A DNA stretch of 64,000 nucleotides, from the NCBI GenBank assembly GCA_951812505.1, contig CATOSI010000003.1, forward strand, positions 806,001 to 870,000, read 5' to 3'. Below the pieces are notes generated by a model. The model saw nothing but the letters and a program-made list of their open reading frames with translations, was not told the origin of the DNA and ran no database searches. Positions 8,479 to 20,732 of the stretch are shown in pieces. Made by a program: the position numbers and the translations under genes. This stretch comes from an uncultured Dehalococcoidia bacterium. GTDB lineage: Bacteria > Chloroflexota > Dehalococcoidia > Lucifugimonadales > UBA1123. Every line of letters begins with the position of its first letter. Within the stretch, counting starts at the first letter, position 1.

Positions 8479-8831
8479 ATGCTGGACACTATCATTGATG
8501 CTGTCGTGTGTTTCGTCTATCCTGCCAGCGCATATCTCATCGGGATAGGATTTGTGCTAATAGCCGCTGTCATACTCGCATATCGCTGAAGTGGCAGCAG
8601 GTTCAGGGGACTGCTGAGCAGAAGATACCTTTCGAAGTAATATGTCCGGCCAACGCCATGATTCGAGACGAGCGGTTTTACAAGGCCTACCTTGTACTAG
8701 GTGGTGAGGGGTGGCGATATAAGGAATTCTACGTGAGCAGCGGCCTAAAACCTTATCTCGCCAATGCCGACATGGTGAACATAGTTTCGCTGGAGCGATT
8801 CATTATGCTGGCTAATCAGGGCAAGCGATGA
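8479..8831 (+). pseudogene. Hypothetical single-pass membrane protein, possibly frameshifted
   Basis: Two abutting reading frames. The first (8479-8589) encodes 36 residues with one strong membrane helix ending in ILAYR. The second, open from about 8508 to 8831, encodes a soluble-looking stretch from KWQQVQG to MLANQGKR. A single shift near 8585 would join them into one protein of about 116 residues with an N-terminal anchor, a more sensible product than either part. An inverted repeat TTCTCAC/GTGAGAA at 8443-8471 precedes the start. No family recognised. It may instead be two overlapping genes. Confidence 0.35.
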
Positions 8832-8835
8832 AACC

Positions 8836-9093
8836 TCACAACGTAGATGAAACCCGCTTAACCTCTATCTGGTCCGCTCTCTTCATCGCCTGGGCAAGAT
8901 CGTAGGCGGCTTGAAGTTGGTGCCACGCACGCACACAGCCTCCGAACGCCTTGTCAAGCTGTATAGCCATCTCTGGAGAAATCCCGGAGCGACCATTGAT
9001 TACGTCGGATAAGTACTTGCGGCTGACCCCAGGAGGCTCAAGGCAGTCAAATCGAATTGAGAGACCGGGGTGAGGCGGATTCTTCATCGTCAT
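8836..9093 (-). CDS. HigA-like XRE-family protein with shortened HTH
   Basis: 85 residues resembling HigA antitoxins: PPHPG near the start, [22 protein letters not shown], then [14 protein letters not shown] and [10 protein letters not shown]. In typical HigA about a dozen residues separate the LEP-G segment from the GVS-R recognition helix; here PPG runs straight into VSRKYLS, so the first helices of the HTH appear deleted in frame. No HigB toxin lies on either side. An AGAGAGG ribosome site supports the start at 9093. DNA binding is doubtful. Confidence 0.65.
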   Translation of the reverse strand: MTMKNPPHPGLSIRFDCLEPPGVSRKYLSDVINGRSGISPEMAIQLDKAFGGCVRAWHQLQAAYDLAQAMKRADQIEVKRVSSTL

Positions 9094-9135
9094 ATTCTGA
9101 ACCTCTCTGATGGTTGGCGAGTGTGTCGTCAGTTA

Positions 9136-10266
9136 TTACCGCCCCCACACCAGCCCAAACCGCTGCACTATATCCCAATTCAGCGTCGCCCCCAAGCCGA
9201 CCCCACCCGGGAACCACAGCCTGCCGCCCGCCACTCGCTCCGTCGGCACAACCAAATCTGCGCGCCAGTCGGCCTCATAGACGGCGTGTTCCAGACGCAT
9301 CGCGCCCGTGGTGGCCGCCGTCGCGTGTCCGCTCGCCAGTAGCGAGATCGGCCCCGCCGGGCTGTGTATCGAGAACCCGTGACCTCTTTTGATGGCGGAA
9401 CACCCCGACCTGACCGCCTCTGCCGCGCCGCCGCAGTATTTCACGTCCGGCATGACGATGGACACTGCCTCCGAGTCCAGAATCTCGCCAAAGAATTCCG
9501 TGCCGTAACCCGATTCTCCACCGGCTACCGGCATCGGCGCCCAGCGCGCGATTTCAGCGAGCACATCCGCCTCCTCGGTCGGCTCCACAGGCTCCTCGAA
9601 CCAGCCCACGTTCAGCTTGTGCAGTTCATCCACGATCAGCGGAGCGGTGTCTCTCTCAAATCGGCTGTGGCAGTCCACCAGCAGAGTCGCATCCGGGCCG
9701 ATGGCGTCCCTGACGGCGGCAACACGCGCCAGACCGGGGGCCGCCTCTTCCAGAATCCTGTCGGGCGTCGAAGGAGGTCGCACCTCGTCGAACGGCGCAC
9801 ACTTGAACGCTTCGAATCCCGCCATAGCCGCTCTTTCCGCAGTCCGATAGAAGTCTGCGGGAGTGCGGTCTGTGGCGAACAGCGAGCGATTGATGTTTGC
9901 GTATAGAGGAACGCTCTCGACGGCCTCGCCTCCGAAAAACTCTGTCAGACCGACTCCCTTCCTCATCGCGCCTAGCTGGGAAATCGCTGTTCTCAGACCA
10001 CTGACCGCGGTCGCCAATACCCGGTTTCTTCTAAGTTCGTCTGAACTCAATTCCAGGGTCGCCTCCACCTGCGATTCATCCGTCACGTCCTCCGAGTGTA
10101 GCTCGGACACTAAGTCCCCGAGAGTTCCGGCGACGGCTCTGGAGTCCGGTCCGGCGGTCAGTTCCACCGTGGTCGAGTTGCCCTCGCCATCCGATAATAC
10201 GGCGAAAGTCCAGGTTGAGTCCGCGGTAACTACGACGGACGCGAACTTCTCTATTGTCAGTTTCAT
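9136..10266 (-). CDS. Enolase-superfamily enzyme (mandelate racemase/muconate lactonizing type)
   Basis: 376 residues, predicted Mg-dependent enzyme abstracting a proton alpha to a carboxylate (dehydratase, racemase or cycloisomerase). Barrel landmarks: Lys in GFEAFKCAPFDE, the first metal ligand in LLVDCHSRF, the EEP turn in GWFEEPVEP, the third ligand region in MPDVKYCGG, and the His in FSIHSPAGP. The start is set at 10266, after the upstream stop and with GAAGGA upstream. It runs directly after a flavin oxidoreductase gene, so the two probably serve one catabolic route. Substrate unknown. Confidence 0.85.
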   Translation of the reverse strand: MKLTIEKFASVVVTADSTWTFAVLSDGEGNSTTVELTAGPDSRAVAGTLGDLVSELHSEDVTDESQVEATLELSSDELRRNRVLATAVSGLRTAISQLGAMRKGVGLTEFFGGEAVESVPLYANINRSLFATDRTPADFYRTAERAAMAGFEAFKCAPFDEVRPPSTPDRILEEAAPGLARVAAVRDAIGPDATLLVDCHSRFERDTAPLIVDELHKLNVGWFEEPVEPTEEADVLAEIARWAPMPVAGGESGYGTEFFGEILDSEAVSIVMPDVKYCGGAAEAVRSGCSAIKRGHGFSIHSPAGPISLLASGHATAATTGAMRLEHAVYEADWRADLVVPTERVAGGRLWFPGGVGLGATLNWDIVQRFGLVWGR

Positions 10267-10270
10267 GAGT

Positions 10271-11224
10271 TCAGGCGTCCTTCTGTAATTGGGCAAGCAG
10301 TTTCAGCGTGCGTTCCTCGGTTGCGTCAGGGTCGTCCCCGCACGGAATAGGTGTTGCCAGGATTTCCGTTGCTCCCCATTCGATGACCGTGCTAATGCGT
10401 TCCGCCACCGCGTCCTCGTCGCCCGCTATGAGCACCTGGTCCAGCATCTCGTCTGTCCAGCCGGAGTCTGGGGTGCCGCTGAACCCCGCCTCGGCGAACA
10501 TGTTCGCGTAGAACGGGATGCTTGGGAAGTAACCGAGGCGCGCCCTCACGCCGTCGCGGGCGGCGTCCAGGTCATCGGTTACGCAGACTGGCGCGTGGGC
10601 AATGAGTGGAGGCGTAGGCCGACCGGCGGATTCTGCACCTCTGGTAAGAGCGGGAAGGGCAGTGTCTCTGAGATAGAAATGCGGGCAGACCCAGCTTATC
10701 GCGCCATCGGACAATTCACCGCAGGTCTCGAAAGCTCCGGGCCTCAGCGCGGACGCCATGACTGGCACGTCCACGGTGGAGGACAGTGAAGTGTTTGCTG
10801 AATACCAGCGGCCCTCGAACTCAACCGCTCCCGTGTGCATGAGCGCGCGCAAAATGTGCAGATACTCCCTGAGATGCCCTATCGGTGCGCGGAAGTCGGC
10901 TCCGAACGTGGTTTCCATCGAGGCTTGGTGGCTGGGACCTACTCCAAGCCTGAAGCGACCGGGCGCGAGGCTGTCTATGACCTGCACCTGTTGGGCAAGC
11001 GTAACGGGATGCCTGGACCACGTCTGCACTATCGAGGTTCCGAGCTTTATTCTCTCCGTTCTCGCCGCCGCGGCCGCGAGAATGGCTATCGCCTCACCTC
11101 CGCCTCCGCCTGATGTTAGCCACGCCGCTCCGACGCCCAACTCATCGAGACGTTCGATCCGCTCCAGTCCTTCGCGGGCGTTGGCAGCCGTTACCGAAAC
11201 TCCAATTACGTTGTTCTGATTCAT
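10271..11224 (-). CDS. LLM-class flavin-dependent oxidoreductase
   Basis: 317 residues, bacterial luciferase-like TIM-barrel fold, using FMN or coenzyme F420. Typical segments: WLTSGGGGGEAIAILAAAAA, RIKLGTSIVQTWSRHPVTLA, the VIDSLAPGRFRLGVGPS block, and the C-terminal VAERISTVIEWGATEI. The start at 11224 has an AGGAG site 8 bp upstream; an earlier in-frame GTG at 11245 does not. Coupled to the enolase-superfamily gene 4 bp downstream. Such oxidoreductase and enolase paralogues are abundant in SAR202 genomes, which is the basis for suspecting degradation of unusual organics. Confidence 0.9.
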   Translation of the reverse strand: MNQNNVIGVSVTAANAREGLERIERLDELGVGAAWLTSGGGGGEAIAILAAAAARTERIKLGTSIVQTWSRHPVTLAQQVQVIDSLAPGRFRLGVGPSHQASMETTFGADFRAPIGHLREYLHILRALMHTGAVEFEGRWYSANTSLSSTVDVPVMASALRPGAFETCGELSDGAISWVCPHFYLRDTALPALTRGAESAGRPTPPLIAHAPVCVTDDLDAARDGVRARLGYFPSIPFYANMFAEAGFSGTPDSGWTDEMLDQVLIAGDEDAVAERISTVIEWGATEILATPIPCGDDPDATEERTLKLLAQLQKDA

Positions 11225-11490
11225 CGGATGGTTCTCCTGATTCACTTCGACGGACGCGGCGAGTATAACACTACCAGATTCTGGAGTTTCAGTACGTGAG
11301 GCTATTGATGTTCTGGTGCGCCTGCGTTATGTTTATTCTGCCCTTGACGATATGTATTTATGCTGGGCATAGCCGGCCCACTGGATACTGTGACCGCTTT
11401 CTATCCGACCGATACAGGCAAAACGGCATGGAATATTGGCGACTTCTTAGTTGTCATATAATCCGAAGAACACGATGAAAGGGTTGAGCA
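11225..11490 (+). promoter_or_regulatory. Intergenic region with possible promoter for small zinc-ribbon gene
   Basis: A TATAAT at 11457-11462 is preceded by TTGGCG at 11436 with a short 15 bp gap, about 29 bp before the small gene at 11491. Upstream, a 60-codon frame from 11296 begins with a hydrophobic stretch but has no clear ribosome site; it is not called as a gene. The other strand should carry the promoter for the flavin oxidoreductase, but none stands out. Confidence 0.4.
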
Positions 11491-11661
11491 ATGGAGTACC
11501 AGTACGCGCTGAGGCTAAGATCACAGTGGTTCAACAAGGGAAATCCTGATTGTGAACATCCGCGTATTGAGAGAGAAACCTACAAGGGCACTGATACGGG
11601 GGATGATGTGTGTACGACCTGCGGTAAAGGTTCGCCCCGTGGAAAGGTTAGGAGTGAATAG
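11491..11661 (+). CDS. Small zinc-ribbon-like protein, 56 aa
   Basis: A 56-codon gene. It has CEH and CTTC metal-ligand pairs about 22 residues apart (NPDCEHPRIER and DDVCTTCGKG), an arrangement expected of a small zinc ribbon. Polar and basic elsewhere, no membrane segment. AAAGGG lies 7 bp before the ATG, and a TATAAT lies just upstream. It stands alone on the plus strand between a minus-strand operon and the PAC2 gene. Role unknown; small Cys-pair proteins often bind nucleic acid or accompany a partner protein. Confidence 0.6.
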   Translation: MEYQYALRLRSQWFNKGNPDCEHPRIERETYKGTDTGDDVCTTCGKGSPRGKVRSE

Positions 11662-11798
11662 ACCTTCAAGGACTATTCACTTTTCAACTGCGCCACTATT
11701 CCGGTCCACTACGTTTGCGATGCTTCCGCGCAACTGTTCAGGTTGGCAGGATTGGGGCGTGATGCTAAACTTGAGGAGACCCTTCAAGGTGGACATTT

Positions 11799-12701
11799 TT
11801 GACTATGGATGGCTTGATAGAACATCAGACAGTGGACGCGAAACTGCCGACTATGATTACGGCCTTCGCGGGCTGGCCTGACGCCGCCGAGGCAGCCACG
11901 CGGGCCTTGCGATACTTGGTACGCAAGCTGCCGGCCAGGAAATTCGCTGAGATAGACCCCGAGGAATTCTACGACTTCACGGTAACGCGTCCGCATACCA
12001 GAATGAATCGTCAGGGCAGGCGAGTCATCCGTTGGCCCAGAAATGACTTCTACCACTTCGCCGACGGCGACGATGAGAGCAGGAATCTGCTGCTGTTCGT
12101 CGGAACCGAACCGAATCTCCGATGGCGAGCGTATTCCAATATCATCGCGGATATCGCCGTCAGGAGCGAAGTCCAACTCGTAGTCTCGCTTGGAGCCCTC
12201 CTTGACGCCGTGCCTCACACCCGTGAGCCGCGAGTTACCGGGCGGGCGAGCTCCTCTGAACTGACCGGGAAAGTCAAATGGCTTGGTATCCAGAATTCGG
12301 GCTACCAGGGGCCGACAGGAATTCACACCGCGTTCACCGACGCCTGCAATAAACACGGACTTGAGCACGCCAGCATCTGGGGGCACAGTCCGCACTACGT
12401 TCAGACCTCACCGAACCCGCAGGTTAGCCATGCGCTGCTTACCAAGCTGAACAACCTCGTGGACTTCGATGTTGACCTCGAGGAGCTTTATCTCGCGGGT
12501 CAGGCTTTTGGGGACGACGTCTCCAAGGCAATCAATTCTCAGTCCGACGTGGGCGCTTACGTCACTAAGCTGGAACAGCGTTATGACGCCGCCCGTCAGC
12601 CCGAAGACGAGGAGATACCAGAGCCCGGAGACATGGTGAGAGAACTGGAGAACTTCCTGCGGACACAGCGAAGGCCCGGAGACGCGGACAGCGATGGCTG
12701 A
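11799..12701 (+). CDS. PAC2 family protein
   Basis: 300 residues, similar to the PAC2 family (related to proteasome-assembly chaperones and widespread in Actinobacteria and Chloroflexi; function unsettled). Visible features: N-terminal LIEHQTVDAKLPTMITAFAGWPDA, the LLFVGTEPNLRWR strand, LVVSLGALLDAVPHTR, and GYQGPTGIHTAF. Start is either TTG 11799, 6 bp after AAGGTGG, or ATG 11805; the first has better spacing. It overlaps the following hydrolase gene by 8 bp, so the two are translationally coupled. Confidence 0.8.
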   Translation: MTMDGLIEHQTVDAKLPTMITAFAGWPDAAEAATRALRYLVRKLPARKFAEIDPEEFYDFTVTRPHTRMNRQGRRVIRWPRNDFYHFADGDDESRNLLLFVGTEPNLRWRAYSNIIADIAVRSEVQLVVSLGALLDAVPHTREPRVTGRASSSELTGKVKWLGIQNSGYQGPTGIHTAFTDACNKHGLEHASIWGHSPHYVQTSPNPQVSHALLTKLNNLVDFDVDLEELYLAGQAFGDDVSKAINSQSDVGAYVTKLEQRYDAARQPEDEEIPEPGDMVRELENFLRTQRRPGDADSDG

Positions 12702-13566
12702 TCGTCCCCAGGACTGTTTCGTATCTGTAAAGGGTAACTCGCTTCACTACCGCGACTGGGGTGGAATCGGTCAGCCCATCGTGCTAGTTCACGGTCTGGC
12801 GTCGAACTGCCGCATCTGGGACCTCGTCGCGCCGATTCTCGCCAGCGAATTCCGCGTTATCGCGCTTGACCAGCGTGGACATGGTCAGTCCTTCAAGCCC
12901 GACACAGGCTACGACTTCGCCACAGTTGTTGCCGACCTCGATGGAGTCATTGAAGCGCTCGGACTCACTCATCCGATCATCGTCGGACACTCATGGGGAG
13001 GCGATGTGGCGCTGGAATACGACATCGCTTATCCGGGCAAGGCGAGAGGCCTGTGCTTTGTTGATGGCGGCACTATCGAAATATCGGGACGCGCTGACTG
13101 GACCCTGGAGGACGCCAAGCGCGAAATGGCTCCACCCCTCTGGACTGGCGTGACACTCGAAGCGTTCAGAGCGCGGCTGCAGTCTCGCAGTATCGCCATG
13201 GACAACCCCCACATAGAGGAAATAGTCCTGGGCAACTTCGATGTACAGGAAGATGGGACGATAGCCTCCCGCCTCACCCGCGAGAACCACTTCAGAATAA
13301 TCGAGGCTTTATGGGACCACAGGCCTTCGGAGCTATACCCCAACGTCAGATGTCCGGTCCTGCTTATGCCCGCGCGCCAAAAGAATCAAGACTCCCCACA
13401 AGCGCGCCGCTTCAGACGCGAAGAGGCGATAGCCAGGGCCGAGTCGCTGCTCCCAAAAGGCAAGACACTCTGGATGGAAGACAGCATCCACGACGTCCCC
13501 ATCCAAAGACCGGACCTCGTCGCTTCGACAATAGCCGGTCACATCAACAACGGCTTCTTCGACTAG
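12694..13566 (+). CDS. Alpha/beta fold hydrolase
   Basis: 290 residues. Oxyanion segment LVHGLASNCRIWD (31-43), nucleophile elbow GHSWGG with S100, acid region near PVLLMPARQ and catalytic His in SIHDVPIQRP near the C terminus. Cytoplasmic, no signal peptide. Starts inside the PAC2 gene (8 bp overlap). Its stop codon TAG is part of the CTAG terminus of the miniature element that follows, so the element appears to have landed exactly at the gene end. Substrate cannot be named. Confidence 0.88.
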   Translation: MADRPQDCFVSVKGNSLHYRDWGGIGQPIVLVHGLASNCRIWDLVAPILASEFRVIALDQRGHGQSFKPDTGYDFATVVADLDGVIEALGLTHPIIVGHSWGGDVALEYDIAYPGKARGLCFVDGGTIEISGRADWTLEDAKREMAPPLWTGVTLEAFRARLQSRSIAMDNPHIEEIVLGNFDVQEDGTIASRLTRENHFRIIEALWDHRPSELYPNVRCPVLLMPARQKNQDSPQARRFRREEAIARAESLLPKGKTLWMEDSIHDVPIQRPDLVASTIAGHINNGFFD

Positions 13567-13708
13567 TGCCAAGTCCAGATGAAGATGACATACTAAAGTG
13601 CCCAATCGTCATTCCCGCGAAGGCGGGAACCCCGAAGGGCTCGCCGCAAGGCAATCTAGGGGCTGGGGGCGGTCTGAATATGTCAAAACCAGATGGATAC
13701 AGTACTAG
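13563..13708. repeat. CTAG-ended miniature element
   Basis: 146 bp from CTAGTGCCAAG to ATACAGTACTAG. Core hairpin at 13608-13630 (ATTCCCGC-GAAG-GCGGGAA). Its left half matches the reverse complement of the 7051-7172 element over more than 40 bp (shared GATGACATACT and CCCAATCGTCATTCCC). Non-coding. Confidence 0.8.
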
Positions 13709-13749
13709 ATTGTGCGGAGCCGGGTTTGCGGGATTCGTGCCCGTCCCGA

Positions 13750-13932
13750 TCAGGAGCCGTTTCGGGAATTCTGGTCGTACAGCCGCTCAGCCACATCCGG
13801 CGGCAGTGACACCCCGGACTCCTCCAGCAGCGCTCTGACCAGTTCGATGCCCTCATGACGCCCTTCTTGCTTGCCCTCGTCACGAATCTGCTTCAACTTA
13901 GCTTCCCTGATTGCCTTTCCCGTCTCGAACAT
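13750..13932 (-). CDS. Duplicated C-terminal module of the neighbouring membrane protein
   Basis: A 60-codon frame beginning ATG one base after the stop of the upstream gene. The product (MFETGKAIREAKLKQIRDEG... ending SRNGS) is nearly identical to the last 55 residues of that gene, with an extra QEGRHEG-type 4-residue insertion and a different tail (DQN for KEQP). This is a tandem duplication of the 3' part of the gene. It has no good ribosome site of its own, so whether it is translated, perhaps by reinitiation, is unclear. Confidence 0.5.
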   Translation of the reverse strand: MFETGKAIREAKLKQIRDEGKQEGRHEGIELVRALLEESGVSLPPDVAERLYDQNSRNGS

Positions 13933-13933
13933 T

Positions 13934-14317
13934 TCAGGAGCCGTTTCTTGGCTGTTCTTTATACAGTCGCTCGGCCACATCCGGAGGCAACGATACGCCG
14001 GACTCCTCCAGCAGGCTTTTGACGAGTTCGATTCCCTCCTGCCTGCCCTCGTCACGAATCTGCTTCAACTTAGCTTCCCTGATTGCCTTTCCTGTCTCGA
14101 ACATCTTTCTCCCCCAGTCGAACAGCGCGCCCAACGGCACTACGAGCGCCCAATATATCTGAACCACAGCGGTTCGGAACGCCTCGAACAGCCAGAAGTC
14201 CGAACCTGAGTAGAATTCCAGAATCGCTACGCTGGCCAACGCGACCAATGCGAAACCCGCCGCCTGCCACCCTATGCCACGGTCGCCAAGCCCGCTAGAC
14301 GTCTCCGATGTATTCAT
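13934..14317 (-). CDS. Membrane protein with charged coiled-coil tail
   Basis: 127 residues, unrecognised. Two hydrophobic helices (about 17-33 and 45-67) are followed by a highly charged helical tail (FETGKAIREAKLKQIRDEGRQEG) and a short VSLPPDVAERLY segment. The tail resembles the regulatory tails of Rpn/transposase-like proteins that carry EGRQEG repeats, but no such domain is present here. It is followed by a second copy of its own tail. Located downstream of no obvious partner; ftsZ is next on the same strand, further downstream in the coordinates. Confidence 0.55.
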   Translation of the reverse strand: MNTSETSSGLGDRGIGWQAAGFALVALASVAILEFYSGSDFWLFEAFRTAVVQIYWALVVPLGALFDWGRKMFETGKAIREAKLKQIRDEGRQEGIELVKSLLEESGVSLPPDVAERLYKEQPRNGS

Positions 14318-14350
14318 TTTATCACCATAATTCCGCTAAGTGAGGACTCA

Positions 14351-15466
14351 CTAGAACAATGGCTTCATGTTCATCACAGGAACCGGCGCGTGTCCGTTTG
14401 TGGTGGTACTGACTGGCGAGGCCCCCGTTACTGCTAGAGGAGCATCGTCGCTGATCTCTGGACTATGTTGTATGCCGGGGTGCTGAATTCCCGTGCCTAC
14501 AAGAGTCAGACTCACGCGCCGCTTCATCTGTCTGTCCTGCACCACGCCGAAGATGACGTTAGCGTCCGCGCTAGCTGCGTCCTTGATGATCTCCGCCACC
14601 TGGTGCACCTCGCCAAGCGTGAGGTCGGGGCCGCCCATGATGTTGAGCAGTATCCCCTTCGCCCCCTCCAGTGGCATGTCGAACAGCGGATTCGACAGCG
14701 CTGCCTGAGCCGCCTGAGCGGCTGCGTCTCTGCCCTGGCCGGTTCCCATTGCCATGAATGCTGCGCCTCCGTTGGACATTATCGCCTTCACGTCGGCGAA
14801 GTCCACGTTGATCATGCCATTCATGGTTACGATGTCAGAGATTCCGCGCACACCTTGGTGAAGTACCTCGTCGGCCAGCTTGAAGGCGCGCTCCAACTCT
14901 ATATTCCCATTCAGTGACGGCAGCAGTTTGTCGTTCTCCACTACAATCAGGGTGTCCACCTTCTGACGGAACGCGTTCAGACCCGTCTCGGCGTTTTCAC
15001 GCCTGCGCGGTCCTTCAAACCCGAACGGCAGAGTTGCCACTCCTACCGTGAGCGCGCCTGCCTTTCGAGCTAAGTCCGCGACCAGCGACGCCGCCCCGGT
15101 ACCGGTGCCGCCGCCCATGCCGACCGCGACGAACACCATGTCGGCGCCTTCAAGCAGCTTCGATACATCCTTCTGACTCTCGCGCATCGCCTTGCGTCCC
15201 ACCGCTGGCTGTCCGCCCGATCCCATGCCACCGGTGGTATTAGGACCAATGGCAAACGTCGGAACACTGTCGAAACCCCTTAGAGCCTGTATGTCCGTAT
15301 TCAGGACCAAATATCGCACCCCGGTAAGATTGCCGCTGACCATTCTGCGGACCGCGTTGCCTCCGCCTCCGCCAACTCCTACCACGCGGATGCCGATGCC
15401 GAGGGCACGCTCCACCTGGGACGCCGTTACACTCATTCTGGTATTGCGCCGACGCTTGAAGAACAT
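14351..15466 (-). CDS. ftsZ: Cell division protein FtsZ
   Basis: Tubulin-like GTPase that forms the division ring. GTP-binding signature GMGGGTGTG at 116-124, N-terminal [15 protein letters not shown]7 synergy loop NVDFADV for GTP hydrolysis, and [18 protein letters not shown]. 371 residues. GGGAGGG lies 6 bp before the ATG. The C-terminal tail ends [10 protein letters not shown] and does not show the usual DIPxFLR-like peptide that binds FtsA or ZipA, so membrane tethering may use a different partner. No ftsA or ftsQ is adjacent. Confidence 0.95.
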   Translation of the reverse strand: MFFKRRRNTRMSVTASQVERALGIGIRVVGVGGGGGNAVRRMVSGNLTGVRYLVLNTDIQALRGFDSVPTFAIGPNTTGGMGSGGQPAVGRKAMRESQKDVSKLLEGADMVFVAVGMGGGTGTGAASLVADLARKAGALTVGVATLPFGFEGPRRRENAETGLNAFRQKVDTLIVVENDKLLPSLNGNIELERAFKLADEVLHQGVRGISDIVTMNGMINVDFADVKAIMSNGGAAFMAMGTGQGRDAAAQAAQAALSNPLFDMPLEGAKGILLNIMGGPDLTLGEVHQVAEIIKDAASADANVIFGVVQDRQMKRRVSLTLVGTGIQHPGIQHSPEISDDAPLAVTGASPVSTTTNGHAPVPVMNMKPLF

Positions 15467-15563
15467 AATTTACCCTCCCGGGTATTACAGGAAGCAAGTC
15501 AGGGTAGCGATCCTGGCTGGCCTGCAAACTTCTCGTGAGATTAAGGGTGAAGGCTCAGCCTTC

Positions 15564-15830
15564 CTACGCGGCCTCTGATTCGGCCAGGAAATAGTAGGGT
15601 ATGTGCCATGTGCCGTCAGTACCCATGTCCACAACGGCCTGCCGACCCCGGATCTTGACAACTCTTCCCTTCAGACCGAATCGGGGACCGCCGCTTATCC
15701 GACCTTGGTACTCGACGATCTGCCCCGGAGCCACGCTGCCGGAGCTCAGAACACGCCTGAGTGTGTACGGCCTCGGCATACCGGGCATTGGTATCTGGGA
15801 GTTGCTGATGGTATGTGTTGCTGTTGCCAT
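15564..15830 (-). CDS. Small KOW/SH3-like protein upstream of ftsZ
   Basis: 88 residues. The segment GQIVEYQGRISGGPRFGLKGRVVKIRGRQAVVDMG looks like a KOW-type beta barrel, suggesting RNA or protein binding; the N-terminal third is probably disordered. Ends 97 bp before ftsZ on the same strand, so it may share a transcript with it. No named family is assigned. Confidence 0.6.
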   Translation of the reverse strand: MATATHTISNSQIPMPGMPRPYTLRRVLSSGSVAPGQIVEYQGRISGGPRFGLKGRVVKIRGRQAVVDMGTDGTWHIPYYFLAESEAA

Positions 15831-16104
15831 AGCATCTTTGTCCTTAGACTTGGATAACCTCTGTTAAGAACACTTTAGAACAGAACCGTCGTTCGTGTCA
15901 ATAGTCTTTGACGCAATTTTAAAAAAAGGGTTCTGGAATATTGGCAGGCATCGCCACACTAACCTATGCCTTGCTCAATTCCCACACAAGAAATGCGGTG
16001 AAACGATTTCACCCTCATCCTAGCCGTGATCAGGCCGGGATGAGGGTGAAGACTAATCTACCGATTAAGGGTTACACTTTATGGGATTAGAGTATTAGCA
16101 CGGG
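15831..16104. repeat. Intergenic region with long hairpin
   Basis: Holds a perfect 13 bp inverted repeat, TTCACCCTCATCC at 16008-16020 and GGATGAGGGTGAA at 16038-16050. The left arm plus TAGCC resembles the reverse complement of the GGTTAGGATGGGGGTGA repeats at 37346, 38396 and 57220, so it is probably a diverged family member; it could also act as a terminator. Nothing else recognisable. Confidence 0.6.
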
Positions 16105-16380
16105 CTAGAATTTTAGGCGCCTGGTGCGATGGGCCATAGTAATGACCTCGCCATCGATCACGACGAGGTAGCATTTTCGCAATTTCTCCTCCAAGCGTTT
16201 GTAGCTTGTGCCCATGTGTATTCGAGCGCACCGTAGAGCTTTCTTATCCATGAGGTGGATGTTTGCGCCGCGGTGGTATTTGCGTTTTCCGTAGCGCAAG
16301 ATGAGTTCTATCACTTCTCTGGGTATGCTTCGCTGCTGGGATCTCTTCTGTGCATGTTTCGATAGACGTGTATTTGCCAC
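16105..16380 (-). CDS. DUF4258-like small protein
   Basis: 91 residues, basic. The N-terminal LSKHAQKRSQQRSIPREVIELILRYGKRKYHRG fits DUF4258 (H-A...R...R-I-P...V...I..G) and the C terminus YLVVIDGEVITMAHRTRRLKF gives the closing beta strands, including VITMAHR. This fold is distantly like RelE-type RNase toxins, but no antitoxin gene is adjacent. It sits alone in an AT-rich gap between ftsZ and metH. Confidence 0.6.
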   Translation of the reverse strand: MANTRLSKHAQKRSQQRSIPREVIELILRYGKRKYHRGANIHLMDKKALRCARIHMGTSYKRLEEKLRKCYLVVIDGEVITMAHRTRRLKF

Positions 16381-16734
16381 GATATACTCCTTCTTGAGTA
16401 TTGTAATTCGCGTATTTCAAATGCATTGTATTCATTATGGTTTCCTCATAAAGATGTCTGACTTTCTTTAGTGAATGACTTAGATAGTTAAGTCATGAAT
16501 TTCTCCTTATCCTACGTAAAAAACAGACCAGCCTTTCAACTTTACACTATGTCATGATATTAGTCAATATATATTCTCGAATGTTCTTTATTATACTTGT
16601 GAATCTCTAGGCTGAGAGATTCCCGTGCTCGCATGACATCGTTGATGAATACAATGTCCTGAGTGTCTGATACTTTGGAACTTGTCGCGAGGTTCATTAC
16701 AATATCATCACCAAATCACACAGGAAATCTACGC
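16381..16734 (+). promoter_or_regulatory. AT-rich upstream region of metH
   Basis: Clearly richer in A+T than its surroundings. An 8 bp inverted repeat GAATCTCT/AGAGATTC spans 16601-16622. I see neither a cobalamin nor a SAM riboswitch core here. CAGGAAA at 16721 serves as the metH ribosome site. Promoters for metH and for the DUF4258 gene should lie here, but no -35/-10 pair is convincing. Confidence 0.4.
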
Positions 16735-20478
<3,744 letters not shown>

Positions 20479-20492
20479 AGAAGGATACCGCC

Positions 20493-20732
20493 ATGAAGAC
20501 TTTGGCCCTGGACGACAAACTCTACTCCGCCCTCGAAGAATACTCCGAGGAAACCGGACGCCCCATCAGCGACCTCGCCGCCGAAGCCATAAAATCTTGG
20601 CTTCTTGACGACGAACTAGACGAAGCCGAACTCGCCAAGATAGAAGCTGCCGAGCGAGAATACCAAGAAAAAGGCGGCATGGAAGCCGGTGAATTCTTCC
20701 GCAATCTAAGGGAAGAACGTGGCTGGCAATAA
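20493..20732 (+). CDS. Ribbon-helix-helix antitoxin-like protein
   Basis: 79 residues. The N terminus MKTLALDDKLYSALEEYSEETGRPISDLAAEAIKSWL has the RHH pattern: a short strand, then two helices. The acidic C-terminal tail (DELDEAELAKIEAAEREYQEKGG) is typical for toxin binding. AAGGA lies 7 bp upstream of the ATG. It overlaps the truncated toxin frame that follows by 14 bp, as in ParDE/RelBE operons, and is related to the second RHH gene at 20915. Confidence 0.75.
   Translation: MKTLALDDKLYSALEEYSEETGRPISDLAAEAIKSWLLDDELDEAELAKIEAAEREYQEKGGMEAGEFFRNLREERGWQ

Noticed and set aside
11296..11478. 60-residue frame with hydrophobic start
   Set aside because: GTG start without ribosome site, and the second half is not protein-like.
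16381..16734. Cobalamin or SAM riboswitch before metH
   Set aside because: No conserved core such as the B12 box could be seen; only a short hairpin.
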